Shown in pieces: positions 17,604 to 26,786 of a DNA stretch of 64,000 nt. The position numbers were made by a program, and so were the translations under genes. The DNA comes from JBEKHT01 sp049516595 (lineage in GTDB: Bacteria; Chloroflexota; Anaerolineae; Anaerolineales; RBG-16-64-43): contig JBEKSY010000002.1 of the NCBI GenBank assembly GCA_049516595.1, positions 62,001 through 126,000 of the forward strand, read 5' to 3'. How positions within the stretch are numbered: the first letter of the stretch is position 1; each line of letters starts with the position of its first letter. The notes under the pieces are model-generated. The model was not told where the DNA came from. It was given only the letters and a program-made list of their open reading frames with translations, and made no database searches.

Positions 17604-18620
17604 ATGGACTGGTCAAAGCGCAGGGTCCTCGTGACCGGGGGTGCTTCTTTCATCGGCTCTCATCTGGTAGATGCTCTCGTGGAGCGAGGGGCCGTGGTGC
17701 GGGTTGTGGACAACCTGAGCAGCGGTCGACTGACGAATATCCAGCAGCACGTGGATGGGAAGCGCATCGAATTCATGCGAGGAGACTTGCTCGAGCCCGC
17801 TCTGGCGCGTCGCGCCCTAAGCGGAAGGGAAGTGGTGTTCCACTTGGCCGCGGATCATGGGGGGCGAGGCTACGTCGATTTGCATCAAGTGGAATGCTCT
17901 ACGAACCTGATCCTGGACGGATTGCTGTTCAAGCTGGCGCACGAACTGAGGATCGAGAAGATCGTGTTTGCCTCCTCGGGTTGTGTCTATCCCAATTACC
18001 TGCAGACAGACATTCAAAAGGAAATCTACCTTACTGAGGACTTGGTGAAGCCGCCCTATGACGCGGACAACCTATACGGCTGGGCCAAGCTGATGGCCGA
18101 GTTGTCGCTCCAGGCCTACTTCCAACAGAAAGGCTTGAAGTCGGCGTGCTGTCGCTACTTTACGGTCTACGGGCCGCGGGGTGTAGAGAACCACGCCGTG
18201 ATCGCCATGATTGCGCGGGCTTTTCTCAAAGAGGATCCCTTCGAGGTGTGGGGGACCGGCGAGCAAATACGCAACTGGACCTACATTGATGATATCGTCT
18301 CGGGTACCCTCCTCGCTGCGGAAAAGATCGATGACGGCAGCCCGGTCAACCTGGGAACGATGGAGCGCATCCGCGTAATCGACGCGGTCCATGAGGTGCT
18401 GCGATATACCGGCCACACGGCCCGGATCCGCACCCGACCGGAAATGCCTACTGGGCCGATGAATCGCGTCGCGCACAACGGCTTGGCGAAGCAGCTTCTG
18501 GGTTGGGAACCTGCGGTGCGCTTTATCGATGGGTTGCACCGGACGATTGACTGGTACTTTGCGACCAAGAGCCAAGGAGAGGTTCAGGCGACTCTGGGAA
18601 GGATGCTGACCGAGCGGTAG
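17604..18620 (+). CDS. NAD-dependent SDR sugar epimerase, GDP-mannose 3,5-epimerase-like
   Basis: This extended SDR of 338 residues has TGGASFIGSH at 11-20, HLAADHGGRGYVD, SSGCVYPNY at 124-132 and the catalytic Y158-x-x-x-K162 in LYGWAK. A Cys in the S-S-x-C-V-Y motif is shared with GDP-mannose 3,5-epimerases, in which it acts as acid or base, so a C3/C5 epimerase on a GDP- or UDP-sugar is plausible. YFTVYGPRG and WTYIDDIVSG are typical of the fold. The ATG at 17604 follows GGAGGAG at 17594-17600. It lies 71 bp after the dehydrogenase and may use its product. Confidence 0.8.
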   Translation: MDWSKRRVLVTGGASFIGSHLVDALVERGAVVRVVDNLSSGRLTNIQQHVDGKRIEFMRGDLLEPALARRALSGREVVFHLAADHGGRGYVDLHQVECSTNLILDGLLFKLAHELRIEKIVFASSGCVYPNYLQTDIQKEIYLTEDLVKPPYDADNLYGWAKLMAELSLQAYFQQKGLKSACCRYFTVYGPRGVENHAVIAMIARAFLKEDPFEVWGTGEQIRNWTYIDDIVSGTLLAAEKIDDGSPVNLGTMERIRVIDAVHEVLRYTGHTARIRTRPEMPTGPMNRVAHNGLAKQLLGWEPAVRFIDGLHRTIDWYFATKSQGEVQATLGRMLTER

Positions 18621-18802
18621 CCTTGTGAGGAGAAGGGGGAGCCTTCCATAGGATAGGTGGCGGCCGAACTCCCGGTCCATCTTATTGGGCCCGCGAGACC
18701 CCTGGGGCCCGAAGATCCTTGTGGAGGCGGCCATGACTTCGGGGGTCACGGACCGAATGGATTCATGCGATCGGTTGAAATAAGAACCTCAAAGGGCACA
18801 GG

Positions 18803-20446
18803 ATGAATTCAGTCTCCCGCGATCGGGTTACTCGGAGCAGAAGACAGTTCGCTCTGGGGGCGGCAGCAGTCCTGCTGGTCCTTCTGGTCGGAATCGCCCT
18901 GAATATCAGCGACTTGATAGTCAGCCTGCCGACGGGGGACGAAAGTGGCTATTTGGCGGACGGCGCCAGTCTCGTGGAAGAGGGAAAAGTGCTGGCGATC
19001 GGGAGCGGGCCCCTGCCCTCCTTGGTCAATGGCCTCCTCGATCTTCCCTTCCGGGGCGATCACCTGCGGCTTGGATTGGTTTCCACGATCCGCAGGTTCC
19101 TCACCTACGGGGTGATCGTGGCTGCGGTTTGGTGGGCGGCTCAACGAGTGGGCGGGGCGACAGCGGGTTGGATCGCATTCGTCATGGCAGCGGTGGGGCG
19201 CCCGGTGTCGGTCGCCTTGGAGAACTCCGCCGATGCGTTGTATACGTCTTTGTCAGCCCTTGCCTTCGCGCTGGGCGCTGCGATGCTATTGGACTGGCTG
19301 GACAGAAAAGGGCCACCGCGCCGATGGACGGGACGGTCCATCGCTCTGGGGGCAGTGCTCGGGACTTCCGCCCTGGCCCGGTTGGATGGCTTGGTCCTGG
19401 GGGTCCTCGTGGTGGCCTTCGCCTTGGGCTTCGGACTGATGGGCCGATGGCCTGCGGGCGACAGGCGCGCGCTCCGGCGAATTGGGCTGTTCGGGTTGGC
19501 CGGCTTTGCCCTGCCGGTTGTGGGGTGGGTGGTTGTTTCAAGTCTCCTGAGAGGCAGTTGGGATACGCAGATTCTTCAGAGAAGCTATTTGGCATTTGAG
19601 CAAGGGCACAATTTCCTTTACTCGGGCCGCTTTGAGGTCCCGCCCCCCGTCTCGGCCGAGGATGTCTATGGGACCGCCGCAGGCAATCACTACAGCGTCT
19701 TGCGGGCCGTGGCCCACAATCCTCGCGCCTTTCTGGCGAGGGTTCCGCTCGTGCTTGCCAATGCCGTTCGGATGTACGAAAACTCCTATGGGATCGTAGC
19801 CGGCCTCCTCGTCCTCCTCCTTGCGCTGGCTGGAGCCATCTATCTGGGAACCGTACTCCCTGCCCTCTTGGGTTTCGCCGGATTGTGGTTCATTCCCCTC
19901 TTGGGTTACTTGCTCGCCTCGTACCGTCCCGGCTTCTTCAGCACGGTGTACCCGGAGATGCTGGTCTTGCTCAGCGCTGGGTTGGCTGCAGCCGTTCGTC
20001 AATATCGAACCCTCTGGGCACAGGCCGCCTTGCGACCCTCCTTGTTCAGCTCGGCCTTGATCCTGCTCTTGGCGCTGGGAGGGAACTTGGAATATGGCGT
20101 CCAGCAGGGCCTGGCTTGGATACGGGGAAGCGGGAACAGCGCGGAACTACAGTGGGTGGAAATGCTTTCCCAACGCATCCCGCCGGGGAGTTGTCTGATC
20201 TCCTACGACACCGCCGATGCGATCTATGCCAACCTGCATCCCAACAGCGACTGGATGACCTTCTTTGATACCCGCGACGCCTCTAGCCTCATCGAGTTCA
20301 TGCAGTCCCAGGACTGCCACTACGTCGAGGTGGACAGCGACTTGGTTACGTATGCACCCGGGTATGCCCAGCTGGTCGAGGCGACGCTCGTCCCGCAATT
20401 CTCGAGCGCGGACGGGACGCGAAAGGTTTTCACGGACCGCCGCTAG
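18803..20446 (+). CDS. GT-C-like integral membrane protein
   Basis: This polytopic protein of 547 residues begins with a basic segment and a strong helix (about 17-35). The acidic first loop LPTGDESGYLADGASLV is placed as in GT-C glycosyltransferases. Around nine to ten further helices follow. The final 100 residues are soluble, with SYDTADAIYANLHPNSD and a short beta-rich end. It resembles the dolichyl-phosphate-mannose-transferase-type fold in layout, but no family-specific motif allows a substrate call. A 182-bp gap separates it from the SDR upstream; a GT2 gene follows closely. Confidence 0.65.
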   Translation: MNSVSRDRVTRSRRQFALGAAAVLLVLLVGIALNISDLIVSLPTGDESGYLADGASLVEEGKVLAIGSGPLPSLVNGLLDLPFRGDHLRLGLVSTIRRFLTYGVIVAAVWWAAQRVGGATAGWIAFVMAAVGRPVSVALENSADALYTSLSALAFALGAAMLLDWLDRKGPPRRWTGRSIALGAVLGTSALARLDGLVLGVLVVAFALGFGLMGRWPAGDRRALRRIGLFGLAGFALPVVGWVVVSSLLRGSWDTQILQRSYLAFEQGHNFLYSGRFEVPPPVSAEDVYGTAAGNHYSVLRAVAHNPRAFLARVPLVLANAVRMYENSYGIVAGLLVLLLALAGAIYLGTVLPALLGFAGLWFIPLLGYLLASYRPGFFSTVYPEMLVLLSAGLAAAVRQYRTLWAQAALRPSLFSSALILLLALGGNLEYGVQQGLAWIRGSGNSAELQWVEMLSQRIPPGSCLISYDTADAIYANLHPNSDWMTFFDTRDASSLIEFMQSQDCHYVEVDSDLVTYAPGYAQLVEATLVPQFSSADGTRKVFTDRR

Positions 20447-20478
20447 TCGCCGGCCCTGTCGAGAGATTGGGGATCGGC

Positions 20479-21468
20479 ATGTCAGTGAGCGTGATCATTC
20501 CGATCTTAGATGCCAAGGAATACCTGGCGGAAGCCGTGGGCTCCGTCCGGGCCCAGACCTATTCGGATTGGGAGCTCATTCTGGTGGACGATGGCTCCAA
20601 AGACGGCGGTGTGGAGCTCGCGCTTGAGATTGCCGCGCAGGAGCCGTCTCGGGTGCGCTTTCTAGCCTTTGAAGATCGTCGCACCCGCGGAGCCAGTGCG
20701 GCTCGCAACCTCGGGCTATCCAACGCCCAAGGTGAGTTCATTGCCTTCTTGGACGCGGATGATGTATGGCTCCCGGAAAAACTGAGTCGCCAGCTCAGTA
20801 TCTTGCACTGCCATCCTGCCGCCGCCATGACCTTCGGGCGAGTGCACTACTTCTCAGAGGGCCTCGCGGGACAGGATGAGAGGGATCAGGTCTTTGGCCC
20901 TTTGCGCGAAGGAGTCTACCCTCCACCCGAACTCGCCGTCGAGTTCCTCAGGAATGCGGATGTTTATCCCTGTCCCAGTGCTACCCTTCTGCGGAAGGCG
21001 TCTTTGGTGGAACTCGGGGGATTTGAGGAAGCAATCCGGAAGGTGCGAACGGATCTGGCCGTATGGGTGAAGATGACCACTCACTTTCCGGTCTACGCCG
21101 ATCCAACCATCGTGGCGCGTTACCGGCAACATCACCGTTCCTCTGTGGCGGTGATGTTCCGCGATGAGAGCCTGTACCGCCAGAACGAGCTCGCCTTTTC
21201 CCACTGGCTGCTGGAGTATCTTGACCGTCTGCCCCCAGCTATTCGGAAGCCGCTCGAACCTCTGGCTTGTAAGCGCATGTTCCTCCTGAGCCTGGAAGAT
21301 ATTCTTCGGGCGGGAACGCGTGGTCGCCTGGCGTGGCGCCTGGCAATGATCCGTAGACTGTGGCCCTATCGAGCATTTCGTCGCCAAGCTCAGTTGCTGC
21401 GCTACATCGCCCCTTCTTTTCTTGGCGGGGGAGGCGCGGGAGGCGAAGCCCGGAGGCGTCGTGGGTGA
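20479..21468 (+). CDS. Family 2 glycosyltransferase
   Basis: This GT-A-fold inverting transferase uses a nucleotide sugar in the cytoplasm. MSVSVIIPILDAKEYLAEAV opens the fold, ILVDDGSKDGG is at 34-44, GASAARNLGL at 71-80 and the metal-binding DADD at 92-95. There are no convincing membrane helices, so it is not a polyprenyl-phosphate synthase of the ArnC/DPM type. The C-terminal third is helical and basic. The ATG at 20479 is preferred over a TTG at 20467. The end overlaps the methyltransferase gene by 8 bp. Length 329 residues. Confidence 0.88.
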   Translation: MSVSVIIPILDAKEYLAEAVGSVRAQTYSDWELILVDDGSKDGGVELALEIAAQEPSRVRFLAFEDRRTRGASAARNLGLSNAQGEFIAFLDADDVWLPEKLSRQLSILHCHPAAAMTFGRVHYFSEGLAGQDERDQVFGPLREGVYPPPELAVEFLRNADVYPCPSATLLRKASLVELGGFEEAIRKVRTDLAVWVKMTTHFPVYADPTIVARYRQHHRSSVAVMFRDESLYRQNELAFSHWLLEYLDRLPPAIRKPLEPLACKRMFLLSLEDILRAGTRGRLAWRLAMIRRLWPYRAFRRQAQLLRYIAPSFLGGGGAGGEARRRRG

Positions 21469-22219
21469 AGAGGCCGGCGAACCTTTGCGTATGAAATTCC
21501 AGTGGAACAGATTGCGTAGGAGGATGCGGCGCATCTTCGGTTTGGAAGGCGGCTGGCCGCCGGTGGGGCTGATCCGATGGGGGAGTCTTGGCCGGCTCCA
21601 ACCTATCAACCGCTCCTTCGGATTTACGCGGGGCAAACCGATCGACCGGTTCTACCTGGAAGCCTTCCTGGCTGAACACGCGGAGGACATCAAAGGCCGC
21701 GTGCTCGAAATGGGAGACCCCGGATATACGCAACGGTATGGCGGAGAGATGGTGTCTCGCTCCGACGTTCTCCACCCCGTCACCGGCAACCGATATGCCA
21801 CGATGGTGGGCCGCCTCGATACCGGGGAGGGGCTCGAGTGGGGCGTGTACGACTGTCTGGTTGTGACGCAGACTCTTCACTGCATTTTTGACATTCGGAC
21901 CGCCGTAACGAATCTCAGCAAGCTTCTCAAGGTGGGGGGAGTGGTCCTGGCTAGTGTTCCCGGGATCAGTCAGATCAGTCGGTACGATGCCGATCGTTGG
22001 GGCGACTACTGGCGGTTGACGCCTCAGGCGACCCTGGATCTGTTTGAGAGTTGCTTTGCTCCGGCCAACATTGAAGTTCGCCCCTACGGAAATGTCTTGG
22101 CAGCCGTGGCTTTCCTGCACGGACTGGTGGTCGCCGATCTGCCGAGGGGCGCGCTCGAGAAGCAAGACCCTGACTATCCATTGCTGATCTGCGTGCGAGC
22201 AGTCAAGGGGCGAGCATGA
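21461..22219 (+). CDS. SAM-dependent methyltransferase (class I, type 11-like)
   Basis: This is a probable glycan O-methyltransferase. Motif I is degenerate: VLEMGDPGYTQRYG stands where E-x-G-x-G-x-G is usual. The later YDCLVVTQTLHCIFDI and LLKVGGVVLASVPGISQ match the post-motif strands of type 11 methyltransferases, and WGDYWRLTPQATLDLF is a frequent C-terminal block in glycan clusters. The GTG at 21461 has GGAGG at 21452-21456 and gives 252 residues; an ATG at 21491 is the alternative. It overlaps the GT2 upstream and the membrane gene downstream (ATGA), so expression is coupled. Confidence 0.8.
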   Translation: MGEEAGEPLRMKFQWNRLRRRMRRIFGLEGGWPPVGLIRWGSLGRLQPINRSFGFTRGKPIDRFYLEAFLAEHAEDIKGRVLEMGDPGYTQRYGGEMVSRSDVLHPVTGNRYATMVGRLDTGEGLEWGVYDCLVVTQTLHCIFDIRTAVTNLSKLLKVGGVVLASVPGISQISRYDADRWGDYWRLTPQATLDLFESCFAPANIEVRPYGNVLAAVAFLHGLVVADLPRGALEKQDPDYPLLICVRAVKGRA

Positions 22220-24093
22220 CCAGCCGCTCTCGGTTAGAGGCAACGCCATTGGCTATTGTATTGGTCGCGACCCTGATTGTTACCATTGTGTGGTTCCAGG
22301 GTTGGAAGGAACGTCTCCTGAACAACCTGGATACGATCATCTTCTACAAGCAGGCGTACGGCTTGGTCCATGGGGGTCAGATCCCGGATCATGGACAAAT
22401 CTACAGCTATGGTTCCTACAGCCCTCCGGGGACGGCCTACCTGATTGCTCCGGGGATGCTGATTTCGACGGATCCGCGGCTTTACGAAGTGCCGCTGAAT
22501 ATTCTCTTTTACGTTGGGACGGTTACGCTGACGTACTTTCTTGGCCGGATGTTGGGCGGTGCCTGGACTGGCGCGGTGTCGGCCTTGGCTCTCGCGGTCT
22601 CTCGTTTGGGTCAACGCAACATCATTGAAACACAGCTTCTTGTCGTCGCCACGATTTTCTTTGCCTACCTTTGGGCCGCTCGGCGAAAACCTGCTGCGCT
22701 GTCTGCCGCGCTGATTGCCCTGGCAGCGGGTCTCTACGTTTACCCAAACATTCTTCCTCTTGCCCTGACCATTCCTGTCCTTTGGGCGATCTATCGGCCT
22801 CCTGTGAACTGGAAGGCCCTTGCCATCGCATTGGGCTCGATTCTGGTCATGTGGTTTCCATATCTTCGATTTGAGTGGGGCAGGCAGTTTGTGGACGTAC
22901 GTTCGTATGTGCTGCGCGAGCAGGTCGTACAAATTGAAGGGACACCGGTCAGCGCGCCTCGCTACTGCTATGCTGCCCTCGAAGGGGAGAGCGACAGCCA
23001 GAATGGGACCTACCTGCCGTACTTGGGGCTCCCGGGGATAGCCCAGCGTGTCGTGTATCCGGAACCGCGCGGAATCGGCACGGTCCGCTACGTGCTGTGC
23101 AGCCTCGCCTTGAAAATGGCGCGCAACTTTAACAATGATACGCTCCTCTTCGGAGCCAACCGGGCTGTCAATGCCTCGCTCTTGAGTGTGTTCTGGGCAG
23201 GAATGATTGCTCTGGTCACGTGGCCATTGATGCGCCGCGCTAGAGATTGGCCTTACGTGAGCCGCTTCGCCGGGATGAAAATTCCGCTGCTGGCTGCCTT
23301 GTTGGTCCTGGGCGCAGCAGCTCTCTACGTTGTCCTCAGTCCCACCTGGCTTGCGAAGTGTTGCACGGCCGACGGGACGCTTGAGCACGCTTCCCTGCTC
23401 GTGGTCAAGCAATGGCAGAGTGTGCTGCCATTGGTTTGGGCGAGTGTGGTCCTGGGCCTCTACTTAGCGGCTACGGCTAAGGAAAACTGGAAAGGGTTGG
23501 GAGTCCTAGGTGTCCTTGTGCTCGTGCCTTTCGCTGTCCTGGTGGTCGTCTCAGAGACCGCGCGTGCGGACCGCTTCTGGTGGATGTGGCCAGCACAGCT
23601 GATCGTCGTGGTCATCACCGTGGGCTTCTTCTCGCAGCAGACTCGGTGGCCTAGGGCAGTGTTCGTTGGACTCTCTGCACTTCTGCTCATTATGATGATC
23701 AATGTGGGTTTCTATCAAGCAAAAGTCGGTGACTGGCTAGCCAATGGCTACGCTGGAAAAAGCACTGGCCAGGTAGAGGCAGTTGACTTCTTAGGGGCTG
23801 CGGCCCGGGCGCGCGATTCCTCGACGATGACCATCGGCTATCAATTGCAGTGGCCACACTTCACGAGCGAGACCACCGTGGATCCCTCGTATCGCACCGG
23901 GACCTGGTTCGACTTCCTGTTGCTGACGCGCCAGGGCATCCACAATCTTAATGAAACCGTCGAAGGGTTGACAAGCAGCGATGAGTTTCGTGTAATTGAG
24001 GTCGGGGATGGGCCTGGACCCGCACGGCCCCCCTGGCCAGGATTTCAATTTGTGGCACGGTTTGCCGATTTTGAGGTCTTTCGGAGGTCTTGA
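22216..24093 (+). CDS. GT-C-like integral membrane protein
   Basis: This polytopic protein of 625 residues has about 11-12 helices. The first helix (about 12-27) is followed by LLNNLDTIIFYKQAYGLVHGG, which carries the acidic residue expected in a GT-C active-site loop, and by YGSYSPPGTAYLIAPG. A periplasmic-side soluble segment with several Cys and Tyr lies near residues 230-290, and a soluble C-terminus of about 110 residues contains TSETTVDPSYRTGTW. Substrate unknown. Its ATG overlaps the methyltransferase stop (ATGA). Confidence 0.65.
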   Translation: MTSRSRLEATPLAIVLVATLIVTIVWFQGWKERLLNNLDTIIFYKQAYGLVHGGQIPDHGQIYSYGSYSPPGTAYLIAPGMLISTDPRLYEVPLNILFYVGTVTLTYFLGRMLGGAWTGAVSALALAVSRLGQRNIIETQLLVVATIFFAYLWAARRKPAALSAALIALAAGLYVYPNILPLALTIPVLWAIYRPPVNWKALAIALGSILVMWFPYLRFEWGRQFVDVRSYVLREQVVQIEGTPVSAPRYCYAALEGESDSQNGTYLPYLGLPGIAQRVVYPEPRGIGTVRYVLCSLALKMARNFNNDTLLFGANRAVNASLLSVFWAGMIALVTWPLMRRARDWPYVSRFAGMKIPLLAALLVLGAAALYVVLSPTWLAKCCTADGTLEHASLLVVKQWQSVLPLVWASVVLGLYLAATAKENWKGLGVLGVLVLVPFAVLVVVSETARADRFWWMWPAQLIVVVITVGFFSQQTRWPRAVFVGLSALLLIMMINVGFYQAKVGDWLANGYAGKSTGQVEAVDFLGAAARARDSSTMTIGYQLQWPHFTSETTVDPSYRTGTWFDFLLLTRQGIHNLNETVEGLTSSDEFRVIEVGDGPGPARPPWPGFQFVARFADFEVFRRS

Positions 24094-24506
24094 GGGCAAG
24101 CTGCTTTCCAGGGAAGTCCGCCCTTCCCGTTTCACGAGGGAGGTATTTTATTACCCCGTCTGGAAACGGATAGATGCGGGGGGGACTAGGAAGTGATGGT
24201 TCGCAACCTTGACGGGCAGGATGAGAAGGCGCAAGAGATATCCCTGCAACGTTGCCGACGTCGATGAGAGCTAAGGCGAGATAGGCGCCCATGCTTACCG
24301 ACAGGGACACACGACGGAATGCGGCCTGGGGTCGGGAGACGGCGTGACATTTGGGTGCCCAGGTATATGATGCCCGGTCGCGGAAGGGAACGGTCTTATG
24401 GCGCAATTATCGGCTGTCAACCCGCCCAGTTGGTGTTCTTCGAGTTAAATTTGATGCCCTCAAATAGTCATGCAACTGCGGATTGCCAAGGGCAAGGCGG
24501 CCCGTC
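24094..24506. other. 0.41-kb intergenic region holding a promoter
   Basis: No coding frame is supported. The region carries a good sigma-70-like promoter at 24344-24371. An AT-rich patch (GGTATTTTATTACC, about 24142-24155) with short dyad symmetry sits near its left end. It is the likely boundary between two transcription units. Confidence 0.6.
24344..24371 (+). promoter_or_regulatory. Sigma-70-type promoter
   Basis: GTGACA at 24344-24349 (5 of 6) and TATGAT at 24366-24371 (5 of 6) are separated by 16 bp. Transcription would start near 24378, leaving a leader of about 130 nt before the gene at 24507. It would drive the transferase block that follows. Confidence 0.55.
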
Positions 24507-25289
24507 ATGAATAACGGTGCCACGGCCGTCTTGGTAGTTTCCTGCGATCGGTATGGTGATATCTGGGAGCCTTTCTTCTCTCTTTTCTCTCGATATTGGC
24601 CGGATTGCCCCTACCCTCTCTACCTAGGGGCGAACTTCAAGACATTTCCCAGCGAGAGAGTCCAGCCCATCCTGGTGGGCCCAGATCGCGATTGGTCAAC
24701 CAATCTGCTCCGAATGCTTGAGGAGTTGTTCCATTCCGATCTCCTCTTGTTGCAAGAGGATTTCCTTCTGAGCGCGGTTGTGGACACACCGCGAGTGCAG
24801 GAATTGGTTTCGTATGCCAAGCGCAAGGGGGCTGGTTGCCTAAGGTTGATGCCGATCCCGGGCCCTGATGAACCGTGTCGTGATCAAGAAGACGTTGGTA
24901 AAATCCGCAAGGGAAGCGCCTATCGTGTATCCCTGCAGGCTGCATGGTGGCACAAACCGGTTCTTCAGGCCCTGCTGCGGGAGGGAGAGACCCCTTGGCA
25001 GTTTGAGGTCCGAGGTTCCCTGCGCTCCAACGACCTGGAATTCCCCTTTCTGTCTCTGCGCGAGGGGAAGGGGTACCCGCTGAACTACTTCACGACGGCC
25101 GTGGTCCGTGGATACTGGGAGCCTGGAGCAGTAGAGTTCTGCCGCCGGGAGGGAATTGAGGTCGACTTGCGCGCACGCCCTGTCCTCCCCTACTCAATGC
25201 GAGTGGAGCGTGGCCTTGTATCCCGGGGTTGGCCGAGAAGACTTGCCAAGGTCGTCGCCTCTCCGCTCCGCCTAATCAGAAAGCGCTGA
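24507..25289 (+). CDS. Putative glycosyltransferase of an undescribed GT-A-like family
   Basis: This soluble protein of 260 residues opens with AVLVVSCDRYGDIWEPFFSL and then RYWPDCPYPLYLGAN, a pattern seen in uncharacterised capsule-cluster proteins. LLLLQEDFLLS (about 89-99) places acidic residues where GT-A enzymes bind metal and nucleotide. SLQAAWWHKP and SNDLEFPF further on look like acceptor-side motifs. There is no signal peptide or membrane helix. Glycosyl transfer is inferred from fold-like features and the neighbourhood. The ATG at 24507 is chosen over 24483 to drop an unconserved leader. It is the first gene after the promoter at 24344. Confidence 0.6.
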   Translation: MNNGATAVLVVSCDRYGDIWEPFFSLFSRYWPDCPYPLYLGANFKTFPSERVQPILVGPDRDWSTNLLRMLEELFHSDLLLLQEDFLLSAVVDTPRVQELVSYAKRKGAGCLRLMPIPGPDEPCRDQEDVGKIRKGSAYRVSLQAAWWHKPVLQALLREGETPWQFEVRGSLRSNDLEFPFLSLREGKGYPLNYFTTAVVRGYWEPGAVEFCRREGIEVDLRARPVLPYSMRVERGLVSRGWPRRLAKVVASPLRLIRKR

Positions 25290-25306
25290 TCCCAGATGAG
25301 GACCCG

Positions 25307-26518
25307 ATGCCCGAATCCGTAATCCGCAGACTGCGGCAATGGACCGCAGGCTTCATGGCAGGGGTGCTCAAAAGGTCCCCTTTTCCATCCAGCCGAATTG
25401 GCCCCCCCAAGGGGCTGATCTGGGATTTCCGCGGTTGGGCGGAGGCGATTGACCGTAAGCTGCCGTTCATGGAGAAGGGATGGCGCCACTGGTGCATTCC
25501 GGTTCGAGAGGCGGAAGTCATCCGGTCAAGTCCACCTTTGAGTCCGGGGCCCGAAATCCCTGCGCCGTACTGGGAGGCGCAGCTCTATCGCTATCCGCCC
25601 TTGTATGTTGCTCATGTCCGCTCCGGCCGTTTAGCTCTGCGCGAGGGGGTGGTGATATCGCCGGATGACCGGATCTTTGACGAGTTTTCTTACTATTGGG
25701 GCAGGAAACCCCGCGACCTTCCGATCTTCCACAGGCTCCGCCTACCGCCTTTGCAGCACCGAGCCGGTATCTATGCAACGATCCTGTCACCTGCTAGCGC
25801 CGCTTCAAACTACTTCCATTGGCTGGTCGAGACTCTCCCGCGAATCGCCATCCTTGAGGAGGCTGGACTTGATGACTACCTCCTGATTGTTCCTCGAGAC
25901 AGGGCCCCCTGGCAGACCGAAAGCCTTGAGCGGCTCGGCTATTCGGAAGGCCGGCTGGTGGAGTTCGGTGAGGAACAATGGGAAATGGATAGTCTGCTTG
26001 TCCCCTCTCTGCTTGGATATTCGGGGATGTGCCGGCCATGGGCCGCAACGTGGTTGCGTCGAAGACTGGGCGTCCCCGAGCGGGAAAGGGGTACCCGGAA
26101 GTTGTATGTCAGCCGATCCGGTGCCAGTCACCGGAAGGTGGCGAATGAGCAGGAGGTTGTCGAGACGTTGAGGCCCTTCGGCTTTGAGGCTATTTCTACG
26201 GAAGGGATGACGCTGGAGGGGCAAATATCCCTGTTCTCGGAAGCCGGGTTCATCGTTGGCCTCCATGGGGCGGGGTTAACCAACGCTCTGTTTGCCCCCC
26301 GGGGCACGCGGGTCATCGAATTCATGTCCCCTATCCCGGCCTATCTAAACGCTTGCTATTACTCTTTATGTTCTTCGGTCGGCCATCGGTACATGTTCAT
26401 CTTGGGGCGGCACAGCTCCTCCTCGACCGTCTCTTCAGGAGTAAGGCGCTGGAGGGAGGATCTCGAGGTTCCCATCGATACCCTGCTCACCGGCATCCGT
26501 ATGCTGCAGGCTGGATGA
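25307..26518 (+). CDS. Family 61 glycosyltransferase (DUF563)
   Basis: This 403-residue protein carries the GT61 hallmarks: NYFHWLVETLPRIAILEEAG, KLYVSRSGASHRKVANE with the R-x-x-x-x-x-R-K-V core, IVGLHGAGLTNALFAP and VIEFMSP. In bacteria such proteins sit in capsule and lipopolysaccharide loci and add pentoses or hexoses to a growing chain; the donor is not predictable. No transmembrane segment is evident. GAGGA at 25298-25302 selects the ATG at 25307. It lies 17 bp after the preceding gene, in the same unit. Confidence 0.87.
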   Translation: MPESVIRRLRQWTAGFMAGVLKRSPFPSSRIGPPKGLIWDFRGWAEAIDRKLPFMEKGWRHWCIPVREAEVIRSSPPLSPGPEIPAPYWEAQLYRYPPLYVAHVRSGRLALREGVVISPDDRIFDEFSYYWGRKPRDLPIFHRLRLPPLQHRAGIYATILSPASAASNYFHWLVETLPRIAILEEAGLDDYLLIVPRDRAPWQTESLERLGYSEGRLVEFGEEQWEMDSLLVPSLLGYSGMCRPWAATWLRRRLGVPERERGTRKLYVSRSGASHRKVANEQEVVETLRPFGFEAISTEGMTLEGQISLFSEAGFIVGLHGAGLTNALFAPRGTRVIEFMSPIPAYLNACYYSLCSSVGHRYMFILGRHSSSSTVSSGVRRWREDLEVPIDTLLTGIRMLQAG

Positions 26519-26786
26519 GAATGTGCGCCACTGGGCTCACGGGGCGAGTCTCCATGCGCGAGAATCGGCAGAGTGCTCACAGGCCTATTCAGGGCTCCTG
26601 CTGGCACAGAGGCGGAGTCGCCAGTCTCCACTCCCGGTTTTTCCCCAATCGGGCTGTCCAGCATTCTTGCCCACGCCTCGGGCCGGGCCGACTGGGGAAC
26701 AACATGCCTCAACCTTTCACCGCAACAGATGATTGGCACGTGGATTTTTCGCCGACCCTTCTCGTCGCCTGGCGGGGTCACACGGG

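Noticed and set aside
18685..18712. Dyad TTGGGCCC / GGGCCCGA before the 18803 gene
   Set aside because: Built on a self-palindromic GGGCCC with a wobble pair and no T tract; not a terminator and likely chance in GC-rich DNA.
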